DNA of 64,000 nt from Sphingobacterium sp. R2 (GCF_040760075.1 NZ_CP142884.1:868001-932000), one strand, 5' to 3'. Positions 18,991-28,491 are shown, counted from the first letter of the stretch. Numbers and translations: made by a program. Notes: generated from the sequence alone by a model not told the origin.

Positions 18991-19023
18991 AAAAAGAGGC
19001 CTTCAGTGATACTGAAGGCCTCT
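18991..19023. terminator. Bidirectional terminator between the FMN reductase and M16 peptidase genes
   Basis: A 13-bp perfect stem AGAGGCCTTCAGT / ACTGAAGGCCTCT with loop GAT, preceded by an A run, lies between convergent genes. Confidence 0.85.
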
Positions 19024-19059
19024 CTCAAATGTATAGGCACTATGCGAATAGCGGCTAAG

Positions 19060-22005
19060 CTAATACCCAAAAATCTCTTTTAGATTTAGCTTTTTAACTT
19101 CCCCTAATTTGGCGAGATCAGCTGGTTTAAGACTGTCTTCTTTCGCTACGACACAATAAACATAGGGCTTTTGGCTCATTTCCTTCTTATGAAAAGCATG
19201 CAGATTTTCATACGTCAATTTCGGTGCCTCTTCGTAAACAACTTTACGAATATCGGTTGCATTCCCCAGACGTTGTGCTGCCAAATAACCCCCTAAGATA
19301 GAAGCATTCAACACACGCTCACTGGCAATTGATTTTTCTAGGCTAACTTTTGCGATATCCAGGCCTTTAGTGCTTTCAGGCAACACATCCAACAACTCAT
19401 TCATGCCTTTAATCGCATCGTTAAACTTATCTGCCTGTGTGCCAACGTAAGCCCCTACCGTATAGCGATTACCTTTTTTATACGGTTGGCCATAATAAGC
19501 GTAGGTGGAATACGCCAACGCTTTTGACTCACGGATAGTCTGAAAAACAATACTTCCCATACCGCCGCCAAAATAATTATTAAACAACGAAACAGTAGGC
19601 GTCAGGGCACTGTCGTAAACTTCTGAACTTCTATACCAAAACACCTCAGCCTGTTTCATATCAAAATCAGCAAAAAGCACCTGATTCTTGGTTGTTGGCA
19701 ACTCTTCAAACACAACTGCCTTTTTTGCCACTGTGTATGTTCCGGCACTTTGTTTTAAAGGCTTCGCTTTCGCTACAAATTCCGTAGCCGATAATGGACC
19801 AAAATAAAGCATCGTGTGCTTCATATTCGCCAAATCATGCAATACATTTACCAGATCCTCCGCTTTTAAAGCGTCCAATTCAGCATCTGTAAACACATTA
19901 TTAAATGGATTTTTAGCGCCGTATTTAGCATAGGATTTTAAACCTTCCATGATTGCAGTCTTGCTTTCTTTGGCATTTGCTCGTGCCTTTTTTACACGGG
20001 AAATATACATTTTGAAAGCCTCCTCATCAGCAATACAATTGCGCAACAAGTCTTGAATCAAGTTCAGCGTTGGTGTAAAGTTTGAATTTAAGCCCGAAAT
20101 CGACACCATGGTTTCCTCATTACCTGCGGATACAGAGAAATCAGATGCCAATTGATAAAAATCTTTGCTGAACTGCTCACTTGACTTATCCTTTGTACCC
20201 AAAAATTCAAGATACCCCGCAGCTAAAGACAGTAACTTATTGCTCCATTTTCCGCCGTCAAAACGATAAGACAGTGAAAACAGCTCATTATCTGAGTTCT
20301 TTACAGCAAGCACAGGCAGTCCATTTGCAGTAGCTTTTTGAATAGCTTTGTCGTAATTTACCCATACCGGCTGGATTTTATCCTCCGGCATCGCTTCAAC
20401 CCACTTTAAGAAATCAGACTGGTCGTCGCGATTGACCGTTACAGGCGTAATCTCTGGTTTAACAACCTTAACCACACTATTGTCCACTCCCTTACGTTTA
20501 TAAACGACAACATAATTATTGTCGTTCAGGTATTTGTTTGCAAAGTCCACCACATCTTGCTTGGTAATCTTATTCAACTCATCCGAATACCCCACAACAG
20601 CTGCCCAATCTTGACCAGAAGTAAAGGCATCCATCAATGATTCAGCACGGTCGCCATAGCTTTCGTTCTGTTTAATTTCATCTTTCTTTGCATTATTGAC
20701 AATTGCCGTTATCAGATCATCCGAGAAATCACCTTTTCTCAATTTCGCCAATTCTTGCAACAGCAACTGCTTTACCTCTTCCAAGCGCTGTCCCTGACCT
20801 GGATTACCCTGTAGTAGCAGCAAGGAATAATCTTTTAATATGTAAGGAAAAGCACCGGCACCTAACAATTTTTGGTTCTTCACCAAATCCAGATCAATCA
20901 GACCCGCAGATCCGTTCGTTAAGATCTGACTCATCAAATTGAGCATGCGGGCATCCTTCGTTGCAGCACCTGGAAAACGGAATCCCATCAGCATAAACTC
21001 TGCATCCGGACCTTTGACCTCACGGACAACAGGTGTCGAAATCGGCTTTTCAGCATCAAAAGTGTAAGCAGGAATCTCTTTGGGCTGCATAAAAGCAAAG
21101 CTCTTATCCACTTTTTTAACGACCTCAGTGGGATCAAAATCACCCGACATAATGACCCCCATATTATTAGGGACATAATATGTATCAAAATACTCCCGAA
21201 TGGCCTTCAACGACGGATTTTTAAGATGCTCTACCGTCCCAATAGTGGTCTGTTTTCCATAATTATTATCAGGAAAAACAGCCGAAAACATCGATTCCAC
21301 GGCCTTACGATTATCTTTATCCAGACTTATATTTTTCTCTTCATAAACAGCTTCAAGTTCGGTATGAAACAAGCGCAATACGGGATTTCTAAACCGTTCA
21401 GCTTGTACAGCGAGATACTTATCCAATACATTGCTAGGGATTTGTTCCTGATAACCAGTCTGTTCAAATGAAGTGAAAGCATTCGTTCCTTCTGCTCCCA
21501 TGGACGCCATCAATTTATCGTACTCATTTGCTATCGCATATTTGGCAGCTTCTCCAGATACTTTATCGATCTCCCTATAAATCGCTTTCCGCTCAGCTTC
21601 GTCGGTCGTGCTATTGTATTTCTCATACAGCGCATCGATCTGATCCAATAGCGGTTTTTCCTTAGCCCAGTCTTTAGATCCAAATTTATCCGTTCCCTTG
21701 AATAGCATATGCTCCAGGTAATGCGCTAAACCCGTATGCTCTTTCGGATCGGTTTTACTACCTGCCTTTGTCGCAATGTAGGTTTGGATACGCGGTTCCT
21801 TTTTTGTGGGGCTCAATATCACCGTTAAGCCATTTTTTAACTTATAGAACCGAGAGTGAGTGGGGTCATTGGTTACGTACTTATAGGTGTATCCCCCTTC
21901 AGATGCTTCTTTCCAATCGAATTTTGCACTTTGGGCAAACAAGGCAACCCCTGCTGTTGTTAGCACAAACGTAACAGCAGTTATTCTAAATAGGTTTCTA
22001 ATCAT
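19060..22005 (-). CDS. M16-family zinc metallopeptidase (pitrilysin/PqqL-like), exported
   Basis: A 981-residue periplasmic peptidase made of two M16 halves. After a signal peptide (cleavage near LFAQSAKF) the first half carries the inverted zinc motif HYLEH at 95-99 (TGLAHYLEHMLFKG), with the downstream third-ligand Glu expected in ELEAVYEEKNISLD. The second half has the non-catalytic repeat with GGGMGSIVFQTIRESKALAYS, needed to form the closed chamber. Such enzymes degrade peptides that fit in the chamber, and TonB-linked relatives import or clear peptides. The gene is alone, with a good TTG-N20-TAAGTTTG promoter and an AAGGAAAT stretch just before the ATG. Confidence 0.93.
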   Translation of the reverse strand: MIRNLFRITAVTFVLTTAGVALFAQSAKFDWKEASEGGYTYKYVTNDPTHSRFYKLKNGLTVILSPTKKEPRIQTYIATKAGSKTDPKEHTGLAHYLEHMLFKGTDKFGSKDWAKEKPLLDQIDALYEKYNSTTDEAERKAIYREIDKVSGEAAKYAIANEYDKLMASMGAEGTNAFTSFEQTGYQEQIPSNVLDKYLAVQAERFRNPVLRLFHTELEAVYEEKNISLDKDNRKAVESMFSAVFPDNNYGKQTTIGTVEHLKNPSLKAIREYFDTYYVPNNMGVIMSGDFDPTEVVKKVDKSFAFMQPKEIPAYTFDAEKPISTPVVREVKGPDAEFMLMGFRFPGAATKDARMLNLMSQILTNGSAGLIDLDLVKNQKLLGAGAFPYILKDYSLLLLQGNPGQGQRLEEVKQLLLQELAKLRKGDFSDDLITAIVNNAKKDEIKQNESYGDRAESLMDAFTSGQDWAAVVGYSDELNKITKQDVVDFANKYLNDNNYVVVYKRKGVDNSVVKVVKPEITPVTVNRDDQSDFLKWVEAMPEDKIQPVWVNYDKAIQKATANGLPVLAVKNSDNELFSLSYRFDGGKWSNKLLSLAAGYLEFLGTKDKSSEQFSKDFYQLASDFSVSAGNEETMVSISGLNSNFTPTLNLIQDLLRNCIADEEAFKMYISRVKKARANAKESKTAIMEGLKSYAKYGAKNPFNNVFTDAELDALKAEDLVNVLHDLANMKHTMLYFGPLSATEFVAKAKPLKQSAGTYTVAKKAVVFEELPTTKNQVLFADFDMKQAEVFWYRSSEVYDSALTPTVSLFNNYFGGGMGSIVFQTIRESKALAYSTYAYYGQPYKKGNRYTVGAYVGTQADKFNDAIKGMNELLDVLPESTKGLDIAKVSLEKSIASERVLNASILGGYLAAQRLGNATDIRKVVYEEAPKLTYENLHAFHKKEMSQKPYVYCVVAKEDSLKPADLAKLGEVKKLNLKEIFGY

Positions 22006-22026
22006 ATTTCCTTTTTCTTTTCAGCT

Positions 22027-22057
22027 CAAACTTAGATAAGTTGCTTTTTATATGCAA
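22027..22057 (-). promoter_or_regulatory. Predicted promoter of the M16 peptidase gene
   Basis: On the minus strand TTG (22057-22055), 20 bases, then TAAGTTTG (22034-22027) match the Bacteroidota -33/-7 pattern and leave a leader of about 17 bases. Confidence 0.6.
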
Positions 22058-22203
22058 TACGATGAAACATATAACAGAAGATTATTTACCATTTTGATAC
22101 TGTGAAAGTTAAGCGAGCCGATAATGCTTACTGCTCACGTAAGATACCTTGCCTAAAAATGGTATTTTTTAACCCATTTGTTCCCCAACGGTATAAATGG
22201 CTC

Positions 22204-22234
22204 TTGTTACAATGATATATCATGCTTACTTTTG
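22204..22234 (+). promoter_or_regulatory. Predicted promoter of the PagL-like gene
   Basis: TTG (22204-22206), 20 bases, then TACTTTTG (22227-22234) form an exact Bacteroidota promoter match about 34 bases upstream of the ATG at 22268. Confidence 0.6.
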
Positions 22235-22267
22235 CAAAAAATTAAAAAAACGCTAACGTTTTATTTC

Positions 22268-23449
22268 ATGAAATCAAGAATGCTTGCTTTTGTGACCTTG
22301 GCCCTGCTCTCCTTTCGTACCATAGCCCAGGTTACACCCCGAATAGAAAATTCAACAGACACTTTACAAAGCCTTATCCCAGCCAAGAAAAGACTGATAT
22401 TTCAACTTGAACATGAAAGTGGTGGCGAACTTAAATTTAATGAACGTTCCAAAGAAACACTAGCCGACTCCTACTATAACGGCTTAAATTTCAGAGTAGG
22501 ATTTCAGACCCAGTTTCAAGATTCGATAAAAAGCATTTACAATGAACTGTACAACTATCCGATCTACGGTATTGGTATCTATAGCAGCACCTTTGGACAG
22601 GAACATCTGGGCCAGCCTTTTGCAGCATACGGCTTTGTGGCTATTCCCATTCGACCAAAAGTAAATTCGAGATGGAATTTCAATTATCGGATTGCCCTCG
22701 GTCTCTCCGGCAGATTCAACCCCTATAACGAAGAAGACAACCCTTTCAACCTCCTTATCGGCAGCAAAAACAACGTTTTTATTGATTTCGGAATCCAGGC
22801 CAACTATCGGTTAAACAAACATTTTCAGGTCGGTGCTGGCGCGGCATTTCACCACTTTAGCAATGGAGCACTGGCATTACCCAATACAGGGATAAATCTC
22901 GTCCCTTTGAGCTTATCCGTATCGTATACACCAACAGACAAGCCATTTGATTATAGAAAAACGCGTATTCCCCCGATGGAGAAAACCGAAGAACTGCATT
23001 TCAATTATGCTTTTGGTTTCAAGCAGATCGACCGCGAGCATGATAGCCAATATTTTAAATCGATGTTGGGAGCATATTATAGCAGACATTTGGGCTACAA
23101 ATGGCGGCTCGGCGCTGGAGTTGATGCATTCTATTCAGCCAGCGGGAATGATGAAAGAGTGGCGGGCGACAAAGCCGGCAAATTTTCAGCCTTATTTTCT
23201 TACGGGCCAGCGGTCTACATAGATCATGTTCTAAATTCGAGATTGTACATCAACGGAAATGTGGGGACCTACCTGCATCGCAACAAATTCAATGGCGAGA
23301 GCATGCCCATATACCTTAGAGTAGGTGTACGCTATAAAGTCTACAAAGATTTCTTTGCTGGCGTTTCTATTAAAGCCCACGGAGGTAAAGCAGACTTTAT
23401 TGAATGGACGACAGGTTACGGCATTAAGCTAGGTAAAAAGAAGAGCTGA
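22268..23449 (+). CDS. PagL-like lipid A 3-O-deacylase (acyloxyacyl hydrolase family)
   Basis: Outer-membrane beta-barrel of 393 residues. After a signal peptide (MKSRMLAFVTLALLSFRTIAQ) the middle carries AGAAFHHFSNGALALPNTGINL, matching the His-x-Ser active-site pattern of PagL, which removes the 3-O acyl chain from lipid A. The C-terminal half adds about 180 residues of further beta strands, so the protein is more than twice as long as PagL of Pseudomonas or Salmonella; Bacteroidota homologues are commonly long. ATG 22268 is chosen over an upstream in-frame start because it begins the signal peptide and is correctly spaced from the promoter. The lipid A activity is inferred from the motif. 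Confidence 0.75.
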   Translation: MKSRMLAFVTLALLSFRTIAQVTPRIENSTDTLQSLIPAKKRLIFQLEHESGGELKFNERSKETLADSYYNGLNFRVGFQTQFQDSIKSIYNELYNYPIYGIGIYSSTFGQEHLGQPFAAYGFVAIPIRPKVNSRWNFNYRIALGLSGRFNPYNEEDNPFNLLIGSKNNVFIDFGIQANYRLNKHFQVGAGAAFHHFSNGALALPNTGINLVPLSLSVSYTPTDKPFDYRKTRIPPMEKTEELHFNYAFGFKQIDREHDSQYFKSMLGAYYSRHLGYKWRLGAGVDAFYSASGNDERVAGDKAGKFSALFSYGPAVYIDHVLNSRLYINGNVGTYLHRNKFNGESMPIYLRVGVRYKVYKDFFAGVSIKAHGGKADFIEWTTGYGIKLGKKKS

Positions 23450-23889
23450 CAATAAAATTTGTTTAGTGCCAATCCAATAAAATTGACTTCTGATAAAGTC
23501 TGCTCTGTTATCCCGCTGAGACGCTATAATTTCTAGCTATAGTAGGAAACAAAGGCACCAATGCAAAAGATTCAGTTTCCCTACGTCCCTGCGGAATTTT
23601 ACTATTCTTGCATGCTTAAAACTTACGTTTGTGGTGTGATACTAAAAATATTTGCCATGTGCTGCACTAAGAAAGGAAACGTTGCTGATTAATTAAAGAG
23701 GCCGTTAGAATTAAAATACTACGAGCCAGTGCGTGCGATAATACGTAACCTTCGGTTTGGAAATGGAGTACTTATCAAAGCAAAGGTTATAAAATCAGCA
23801 GCAAACTGGCATTCCGAAGAGAAAAGTCCTCCATAGGAAGGAATCGATATGGATGGGGATCAAAAATGATATATTTTTTGAGGCATATC
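23450..23889. other. Gene-poor stretch after the PagL-like gene
   Basis: No complete gene is seen. A 47-codon open stretch without a start codon (23693-23836, plus strand, containing KYYEPVRAIIRNLRF) looks protein-like and may be a gene remnant that I cannot identify. No terminator of note is present. Confidence 0.4.
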
Positions 23890-24460
23890 TTATCGATCGA
23901 TCGTCATAAATTTTCTGACTTTTTTTATCCATCTTTTTCGGATTTTGTTGTTTTCATTTTTTATATCGTAGATAGTCAAATTTACTATTGCCTTATCTCC
24001 AGATAATGTTAGTGAAGTGATAGGGTAATAGATGCTATCTTTGAACATAATCGGATCAACGACATTTAGGTTTGATAATTGTACAATAACCCCAAAGCTT
24101 CCCCCAGCCGCTTTAATTCTTTTCGTGTAAGTAGCTCTTTGGAAGGCTTTCTACCACTTTTATCTTGTGATTGATTATACGTAAATTCTTTGGGAGGTCT
24201 TGTTTCTGATTCATTATGTCTGCTCACTTTCAAATGCCATATTTCCGATCTATCGCAATTTAAAAAGGTATAGCTGGGCAGAGGGCTCTTTCTCGGAAAA
24301 TCTAAGTCAGAGATAGTCGAAAAATGCGTTAGATCATGCAGACTTATTCCAGCTTCTTTCAAGTCACGTTCACTAGAAACCTGTGCTAATAATGTGTTTG
24401 TACTATTAAACGTTAAGAAAATAGACGAAAAAAAAGAAATGATAATAGTTTACCTAACAT
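23890..24460 (-). pseudogene. Broken gene for a small secreted protein (two one-base frame breaks)
   Basis: Three reading-frame segments join into one sensible 190-residue protein if one base is added at two homopolymers. Segment 1 starts with ATG at 24460 (MLGKLLSFLFF) and stops soon after a T8 run (minus strand, 24436-24429). With T9 it continues as a signal peptide ending near NTLLAQ. Segment 2 (ending LTRKELKRLGEALG) shifts again near a G5 run around 24111-24115; with G6 it continues as GGSFGVIVQLSNLNVVDP and ends KKVRKFMTIDR. The total becomes exactly 191 codons. I do not recognise the family. Either the gene is decayed or the sequence under-calls homopolymers. It lies in an AT-rich zone between the PagL-like gene and the tRNA-Val array. 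Confidence 0.6.
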
Positions 24461-24970
24461 AATTTTCTAAAATTAATAGAAGCTTTTACTTGAATCTGAA
24501 GCGCTCGGTTCTAAATTACCTATATCATCGAAATAGTACTATATCCTACCATCTTGATGGTACGATAGTCTATAATGGCTATAATTACACTATTTAATAA
24601 GTTCAAACATTCAAAACATGTTGAATATTATTTAACCCTGAAAGTATTCATTTATAAATTTACAAATAAATAGTCTATTCTCAAACGAATAGAAAAGTAT
24701 AGTATTTTAAAAAAAATAACGAACCTCATTTTTAAAAGAGATTATATTGAAAACACAAAGACAGGTTAAGCGGTAATAATTATCAACATAGATTTCCAGT
24801 TTTGCTATATAACTTGGTAAAAGCATTATTTTTTAGTCTGTCGCTCACAGATTCTATTATCGTACTTTTTCTCAGCATAATTTTATCAATCCAAGTTAGG
24901 TTCATGCCGTCCATACTCTTTTCTCTTATCCCAGAGCCGACTCCTTCAATCTACAGCCAATTCAATGCAT
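24461..24970. other. AT-rich non-coding stretch upstream of the broken gene
   Basis: About 510 bases without a supported gene on either strand. It contains a small perfect dyad TACCAT / ATGGTA near 24545-24560 and many A/T runs. Nothing else is recognised. Confidence 0.4.
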
Positions 24971-25001
24971 AAAAAAAGCGTTCATGATGAACGCTTTTTT
25001 T
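24971..25001 (-). terminator. Intrinsic terminator of the tRNA-Val operon
   Basis: A 13-bp stem AAAAAAAGCGTTC / GAACGCTTTTTTT with a 5-base loop lies just downstream of the last tRNA in the minus direction. Confidence 0.88.
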
Positions 25002-25005
25002 ATTG

Positions 25006-25080
25006 TGGGGATTACTGGGTTCGAACCAGTGACCCCTACCTTGTCGAGGTAGTGCTCTAAACCAGCTGAGCTAAACCCCC
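25006..25080 (-). tRNA. tRNA-Val(GAC)
   Basis: A 75-base cloverleaf with acceptor GGGGGTT/AATCCCC (one G-U pair), D arm GCTC...GAGC, anticodon stem CTACC/GGTAG and T arm ACTGG-TTCGAAC-CCAGT. CCA is not encoded. The anticodon loop is TCGACAA, which gives anticodon GAC (Val) but puts C at position 33 where U is nearly invariant. It is the last of four tandem tRNA-Val genes. Confidence 0.92.
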
Positions 25081-25115
25081 TAACGAAAAAAAAAGCACCA
25101 TTTGATGATGCTTTG

Positions 25116-25190
25116 TGGAGGCTACAGGATTCGAACCTGTGACCCTCTGCTTGTAAGGCAGATGCTCTGAACCAGCTGAGCTAAGCCTCC
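25116..25190 (-). tRNA. tRNA-Val(TAC), copy 3 of the array
   Basis: A 75-base cloverleaf with acceptor GGAGGCT/AGCCTCC, anticodon stem TCTGC/GCAGA, loop CTTACAA (anticodon TAC, U33 present) and T arm ACAGG-TTCGAAT-CCTGT. CCA is not encoded. Its sequence is the same as the first gene of the array. Confidence 0.95.
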
Positions 25191-25202
25191 GTTTTGGATT
25201 GG

Positions 25203-25277
25203 TGGAGAATACTGGATTCGAACCAGTGACCCTCTGCTTGTAAGGCAGATGCTCTGAACCAGCTGAGCTAATTCTCC
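25203..25277 (-). tRNA. tRNA-Val(TAC), copy 2 of the array
   Basis: A 75-base cloverleaf with acceptor GGAGAAT/ATTCTCC, the same anticodon arm as its neighbours (loop CTTACAA, anticodon TAC) and T stem ACTGG/CCAGT. It differs from the flanking copies mainly in the acceptor and T stems. Confidence 0.95.
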
Positions 25278-25289
25278 GACGTTGTATGG

Positions 25290-25364
25290 TGGAGGCTACA
25301 GGATTCGAACCTGTGACCCTCTGCTTGTAAGGCAGATGCTCTGAACCAGCTGAGCTAAGCCTCC
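25290..25364 (-). tRNA. tRNA-Val(TAC), first gene of the array
   Basis: A 75-base cloverleaf with acceptor GGAGGCT/AGCCTCC, anticodon loop CTTACAA (TAC) and a standard T arm. It is promoter-proximal in the minus direction, about 40 bases from the -7 element. Confidence 0.95.
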
Positions 25365-25402
25365 ATACTTTTTTAAAGAACGCCGTTCCCTAATTGCGTG
25401 TG

Positions 25403-25432
25403 CAAATATAGCTTAAAAATTCTATTCTCAAA
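25403..25432 (-). promoter_or_regulatory. Promoter of the tRNA-Val operon
   Basis: On the minus strand TTTG (25432-25429) is followed after 18 bases by TATATTTG (25410-25403), an exact TAnnTTTG match. The position just upstream of the first tRNA supports it. Confidence 0.7.
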
Positions 25433-25494
25433 ATTATTTTATAAGAATTTATGCCTTAACGATCACAACAAGCTAAGAAACACCGAAATAATTT

Positions 25495-27564
25495 TTAGTC
25501 ATAGAACTTCCACGATATACCAAACCTAAAGTTGGCGGTATTCATCGGATAGCGGCGAACCGTGTAGTATCCGTGTGGATAGAAGTTCTGATTTAAAAAA
25601 TTATAGCTCAAAAACATGTTTACCCGTTGTATGTTTGCTGTAATCCACAAATCCATAATTGGATAAGTCGAAAACTCGATTTGCTTATATGCATTGTAAA
25701 ATTGCCCTGTCCCAACCGAATAATTCGGATTTGCATAAGGCGTATTAAACTTCGCATCCAAACCGATACTATAATCTATCACTTTATAGAAAAGATTGCT
25801 GTAATACAAACTATGCCAAGTATATAATTCGGGAACCGCCAATACAGCCTGTTGATCTGTCTTTTGATAGACAACCAGGTTGTCAAAAGTAAAATGGTTG
25901 AATTTAAATTTTTGTCCGATCGTTACCTTCAATAAATTGGCCTTATCCAATTGCGTCGGAACAATCCATTTGTCATTTTTAGGATCGTCCTGCGGATTGG
26001 GTCGCTCTGCGAAATACGTATAATTATTCATCAGGAAATATTCGACCTTACCGTGAAAACCAAGCATCGGATTAGCATATTGAAAACCGAGATTCTGAAT
26101 TTTAGTCTTTTTAAGATCCAAATCATTCCATTTTGCATACGTATAATTTAAATTCTCAAAAATCATCTCGGGGGATTTATTCTGTGAATACGCAGAAAGC
26201 GTCACCTTTCCAATTTTATCGCCCATAGCGATATCCGCTTTGGCATCATATAGAAAATCCCCAAAATTGTGACCGAATACGATCTGATTGGCTTTCAAAC
26301 TAAAATCAAGACGATCGGAAAACTGATAGCCCAATTCACCCTTTACGATGCCATTTTGGTAAAAGCGATCAAACGTGGTGCTATCCGGCAATTTATTAAT
26401 GGCCTGCGGATAAGCCGCGCGATTGTTATAATAGCGGTTGGAATCGAGCTGGTTTTGCTCCACCCAGTTCATATCGTGCTGAAAGGCCAGGTTTAATTTT
26501 GCCTCATTCTTAAATACCGACTTCCCGCGCAGGAAAAAGTTGTATTCAAACTCATTCGAAACGTTCGTAATCAGGGTCTTATCATTATTTAACGCTAATG
26601 CTCTGTTGTTATAAGGCAACACTGCATACTGATCATCCGTATTCTTGAAGAAGTTATAGGTTTGCCTTCTAATACGCGTATTGTGCGCCATGCTATTGGT
26701 GGGGCGGATCTCCATAGTTGGCTTACCTTTATCGATGGTATCCAATCGCCCCACATAAAGCGACTGTCTCAGAAAAAATGATTTATCCCACCATCTGGAT
26801 CGTGGAATCACATTCTTGTCAGAATTGCCAAATTTAGGGTTAAAACGATTTGGAGCCTGCCTGTTTTCAGGCGCAAACGGGCGATCTTCGGTAATAGAAC
26901 CGTTTTCCATGGCATCCAACCGGTTAAATACCGCATTGATCAACAGGTTATACCGATTATTTTTTGATTCGTACCACGAGGCAATCGAAGCCTTTAAATC
27001 GGAGTAATTCTGATTCAGATAATAACCATCCGTTTTAGTCGAATGGAAATCCACATTCATATTCCATTGGGAATTGATATTTTGCGCTACTCGAGCCCTA
27101 AAAACCTGATCATTAAAGAAGAAACCCACCGCTGACAACTCAGAGTATCTTGCCCGTGCCCTAAAATATTGAACCGAATCAGGATTTAGTAAATAACGCT
27201 CCAATGCAGTGAAGCCAGACTGAAATCCGATGGTCTTTTTAGGCTGAAACAGCAAGTCGCGCGTAGCCAAACCATAAGAACCAAGGTTCACACTGGGATT
27301 CCAGGGTAAATTTTGGGGATTATAATATTGGTAATTATGATGCGAAGTGTCAATCTGTCGTGTATAGGTGCCTTTTTTTAACATATCCAATGTTGCATAA
27401 CGGATATACTTTGCCGATAGGATAACAGAATCCTTCTTTCCGTCCTCCTTAGCCCGCGCCGAATCCAATGCACTGCTCCAATCCTCTTTGCTCTGCGCAA
27501 TGACATCCATGGAATAAATAAATAAAAAACACCATGCGGCAAGAATGCGTACAAACAACTTCAT
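25495..27564 (-). CDS. Putative outer-membrane porin (PF14121 family)
   Basis: A 689-residue protein with a signal peptide (cleavage near MDVIAQSK) and long runs of alternating polar and aromatic residues typical of large outer-membrane barrels. It resembles the Bacteroidota 'putative porin' family PF14121, including the conserved early region NYQYYNPQNLPWNPSVNLGS and a C-terminus rich in Phe/Tyr ending FGISWKFYD, with an aromatic penultimate residue as in barrel proteins. The transported substrate is unknown. It is a single gene between the tRNA promoter and the purine nucleoside phosphorylase gene. Confidence 0.82.
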   Translation of the reverse strand: MKLFVRILAAWCFLFIYSMDVIAQSKEDWSSALDSARAKEDGKKDSVILSAKYIRYATLDMLKKGTYTRQIDTSHHNYQYYNPQNLPWNPSVNLGSYGLATRDLLFQPKKTIGFQSGFTALERYLLNPDSVQYFRARARYSELSAVGFFFNDQVFRARVAQNINSQWNMNVDFHSTKTDGYYLNQNYSDLKASIASWYESKNNRYNLLINAVFNRLDAMENGSITEDRPFAPENRQAPNRFNPKFGNSDKNVIPRSRWWDKSFFLRQSLYVGRLDTIDKGKPTMEIRPTNSMAHNTRIRRQTYNFFKNTDDQYAVLPYNNRALALNNDKTLITNVSNEFEYNFFLRGKSVFKNEAKLNLAFQHDMNWVEQNQLDSNRYYNNRAAYPQAINKLPDSTTFDRFYQNGIVKGELGYQFSDRLDFSLKANQIVFGHNFGDFLYDAKADIAMGDKIGKVTLSAYSQNKSPEMIFENLNYTYAKWNDLDLKKTKIQNLGFQYANPMLGFHGKVEYFLMNNYTYFAERPNPQDDPKNDKWIVPTQLDKANLLKVTIGQKFKFNHFTFDNLVVYQKTDQQAVLAVPELYTWHSLYYSNLFYKVIDYSIGLDAKFNTPYANPNYSVGTGQFYNAYKQIEFSTYPIMDLWITANIQRVNMFLSYNFLNQNFYPHGYYTVRRYPMNTANFRFGISWKFYD

Positions 27565-27675
27565 CTAAAATTATATAAAAACCAAAAAAGCTAAATTCAC
27601 CGGAATGAACAAATTGCCTTCAATGCCCACCAACCCGACACTGTTACCTGAAAAGATGACATATAAAAATGCAAT

Positions 27676-28491
27676 TTATTGCAAAGCTATTAATTCTTTC
27701 AAAATTAATGTCATTTTAGGTTCTGCTTTCTCTGCAACAGCAACAATTTCCTGCAGGGATACAGGTTTAAGCTGTTCATGAAAGCCTTCATCCGTAACAA
27801 CTGAAACGGCAAATACCGGCAGCCCCATATGATTAGCAACGATAACTTCCGGAACCGTACTCATACCGACCACATCCCCACCGATCAAACGCATATAGCG
27901 ATACTCCCCTTTGGTTTCCAAATTGGGACCTGCAGAAGAAACATAAACAACTTTATGTGCAGTAATCGTATGCTGGCTCGCAATTTCAAGAGCCTGCACG
28001 ATCATCTCCTGGTTATACGGCTCACTCATATCCGGAAATCGTGGACCAAACTCAGCCAGATTTTGTCCGCGAAGTGGATTGTCGGGCAATAAATTGATGT
28101 GATCTTCAATAATACCGAGGTCACCCTTTTTAACCTCAGGATTTAGCGATCCGGCAGCATTTGAAACAAACAATTTTTTTATCCCCAACACCTTCATGAT
28201 ACGGATCGGAAATGTAATCTGCTGCATATCGTAACCTTCATAGTAATGCAGCCTTCCTTGCATGGCGACCACATTACGGCCACTCAGCTTGCCAAAAATA
28301 AGCTTACCGGAATGAAATTCAACAGTTGAAATAGGGAAATTAGGAATATTGGAATACATCAACTGATACTCAACTTCAATCTCATCAACCAACTTACCTA
28401 ATCCGGTACCTAGGATGATACCGAACTCTGGAGTAAAATCTCCAATTTTTCTACGGATAAATTCCGTAGTCTCATTTATGCTATGATACAT
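27676..28491 (-). CDS. Purine-nucleoside phosphorylase (PNP/MTAP trimeric family)
   Basis: Splits purine nucleosides with phosphate into free base and (deoxy)ribose 1-phosphate for purine salvage. The 271 residues show the phosphate-binding segments ILGTGLG and MQGRLHYYEGY, the block VSNAAGSLNP, the base-binding region SSAGPNLETKGEYRYMR and GGDVVGMSTVPEVIVANHMG. This is the human-PNP-like trimeric type (PunA/DeoD class II). A strong promoter lies inside a near-perfect 19-bp inverted repeat immediately before the ATG, suggesting tight regulation. It is transcribed separately from the symporter gene upstream. Confidence 0.94.
   Translation of the reverse strand: MYHSINETTEFIRRKIGDFTPEFGIILGTGLGKLVDEIEVEYQLMYSNIPNFPISTVEFHSGKLIFGKLSGRNVVAMQGRLHYYEGYDMQQITFPIRIMKVLGIKKLFVSNAAGSLNPEVKKGDLGIIEDHINLLPDNPLRGQNLAEFGPRFPDMSEPYNQEMIVQALEIASQHTITAHKVVYVSSAGPNLETKGEYRYMRLIGGDVVGMSTVPEVIVANHMGLPVFAVSVVTDEGFHEQLKPVSLQEIVAVAEKAEPKMTLILKELIALQ

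Noticed and set aside
24971..25100. tRNA-derived attachment site for an integrated element
   Set aside because: No second copy of a tRNA-Val 3' end was seen in the flanking gene-poor stretch, and no integrase gene is present.
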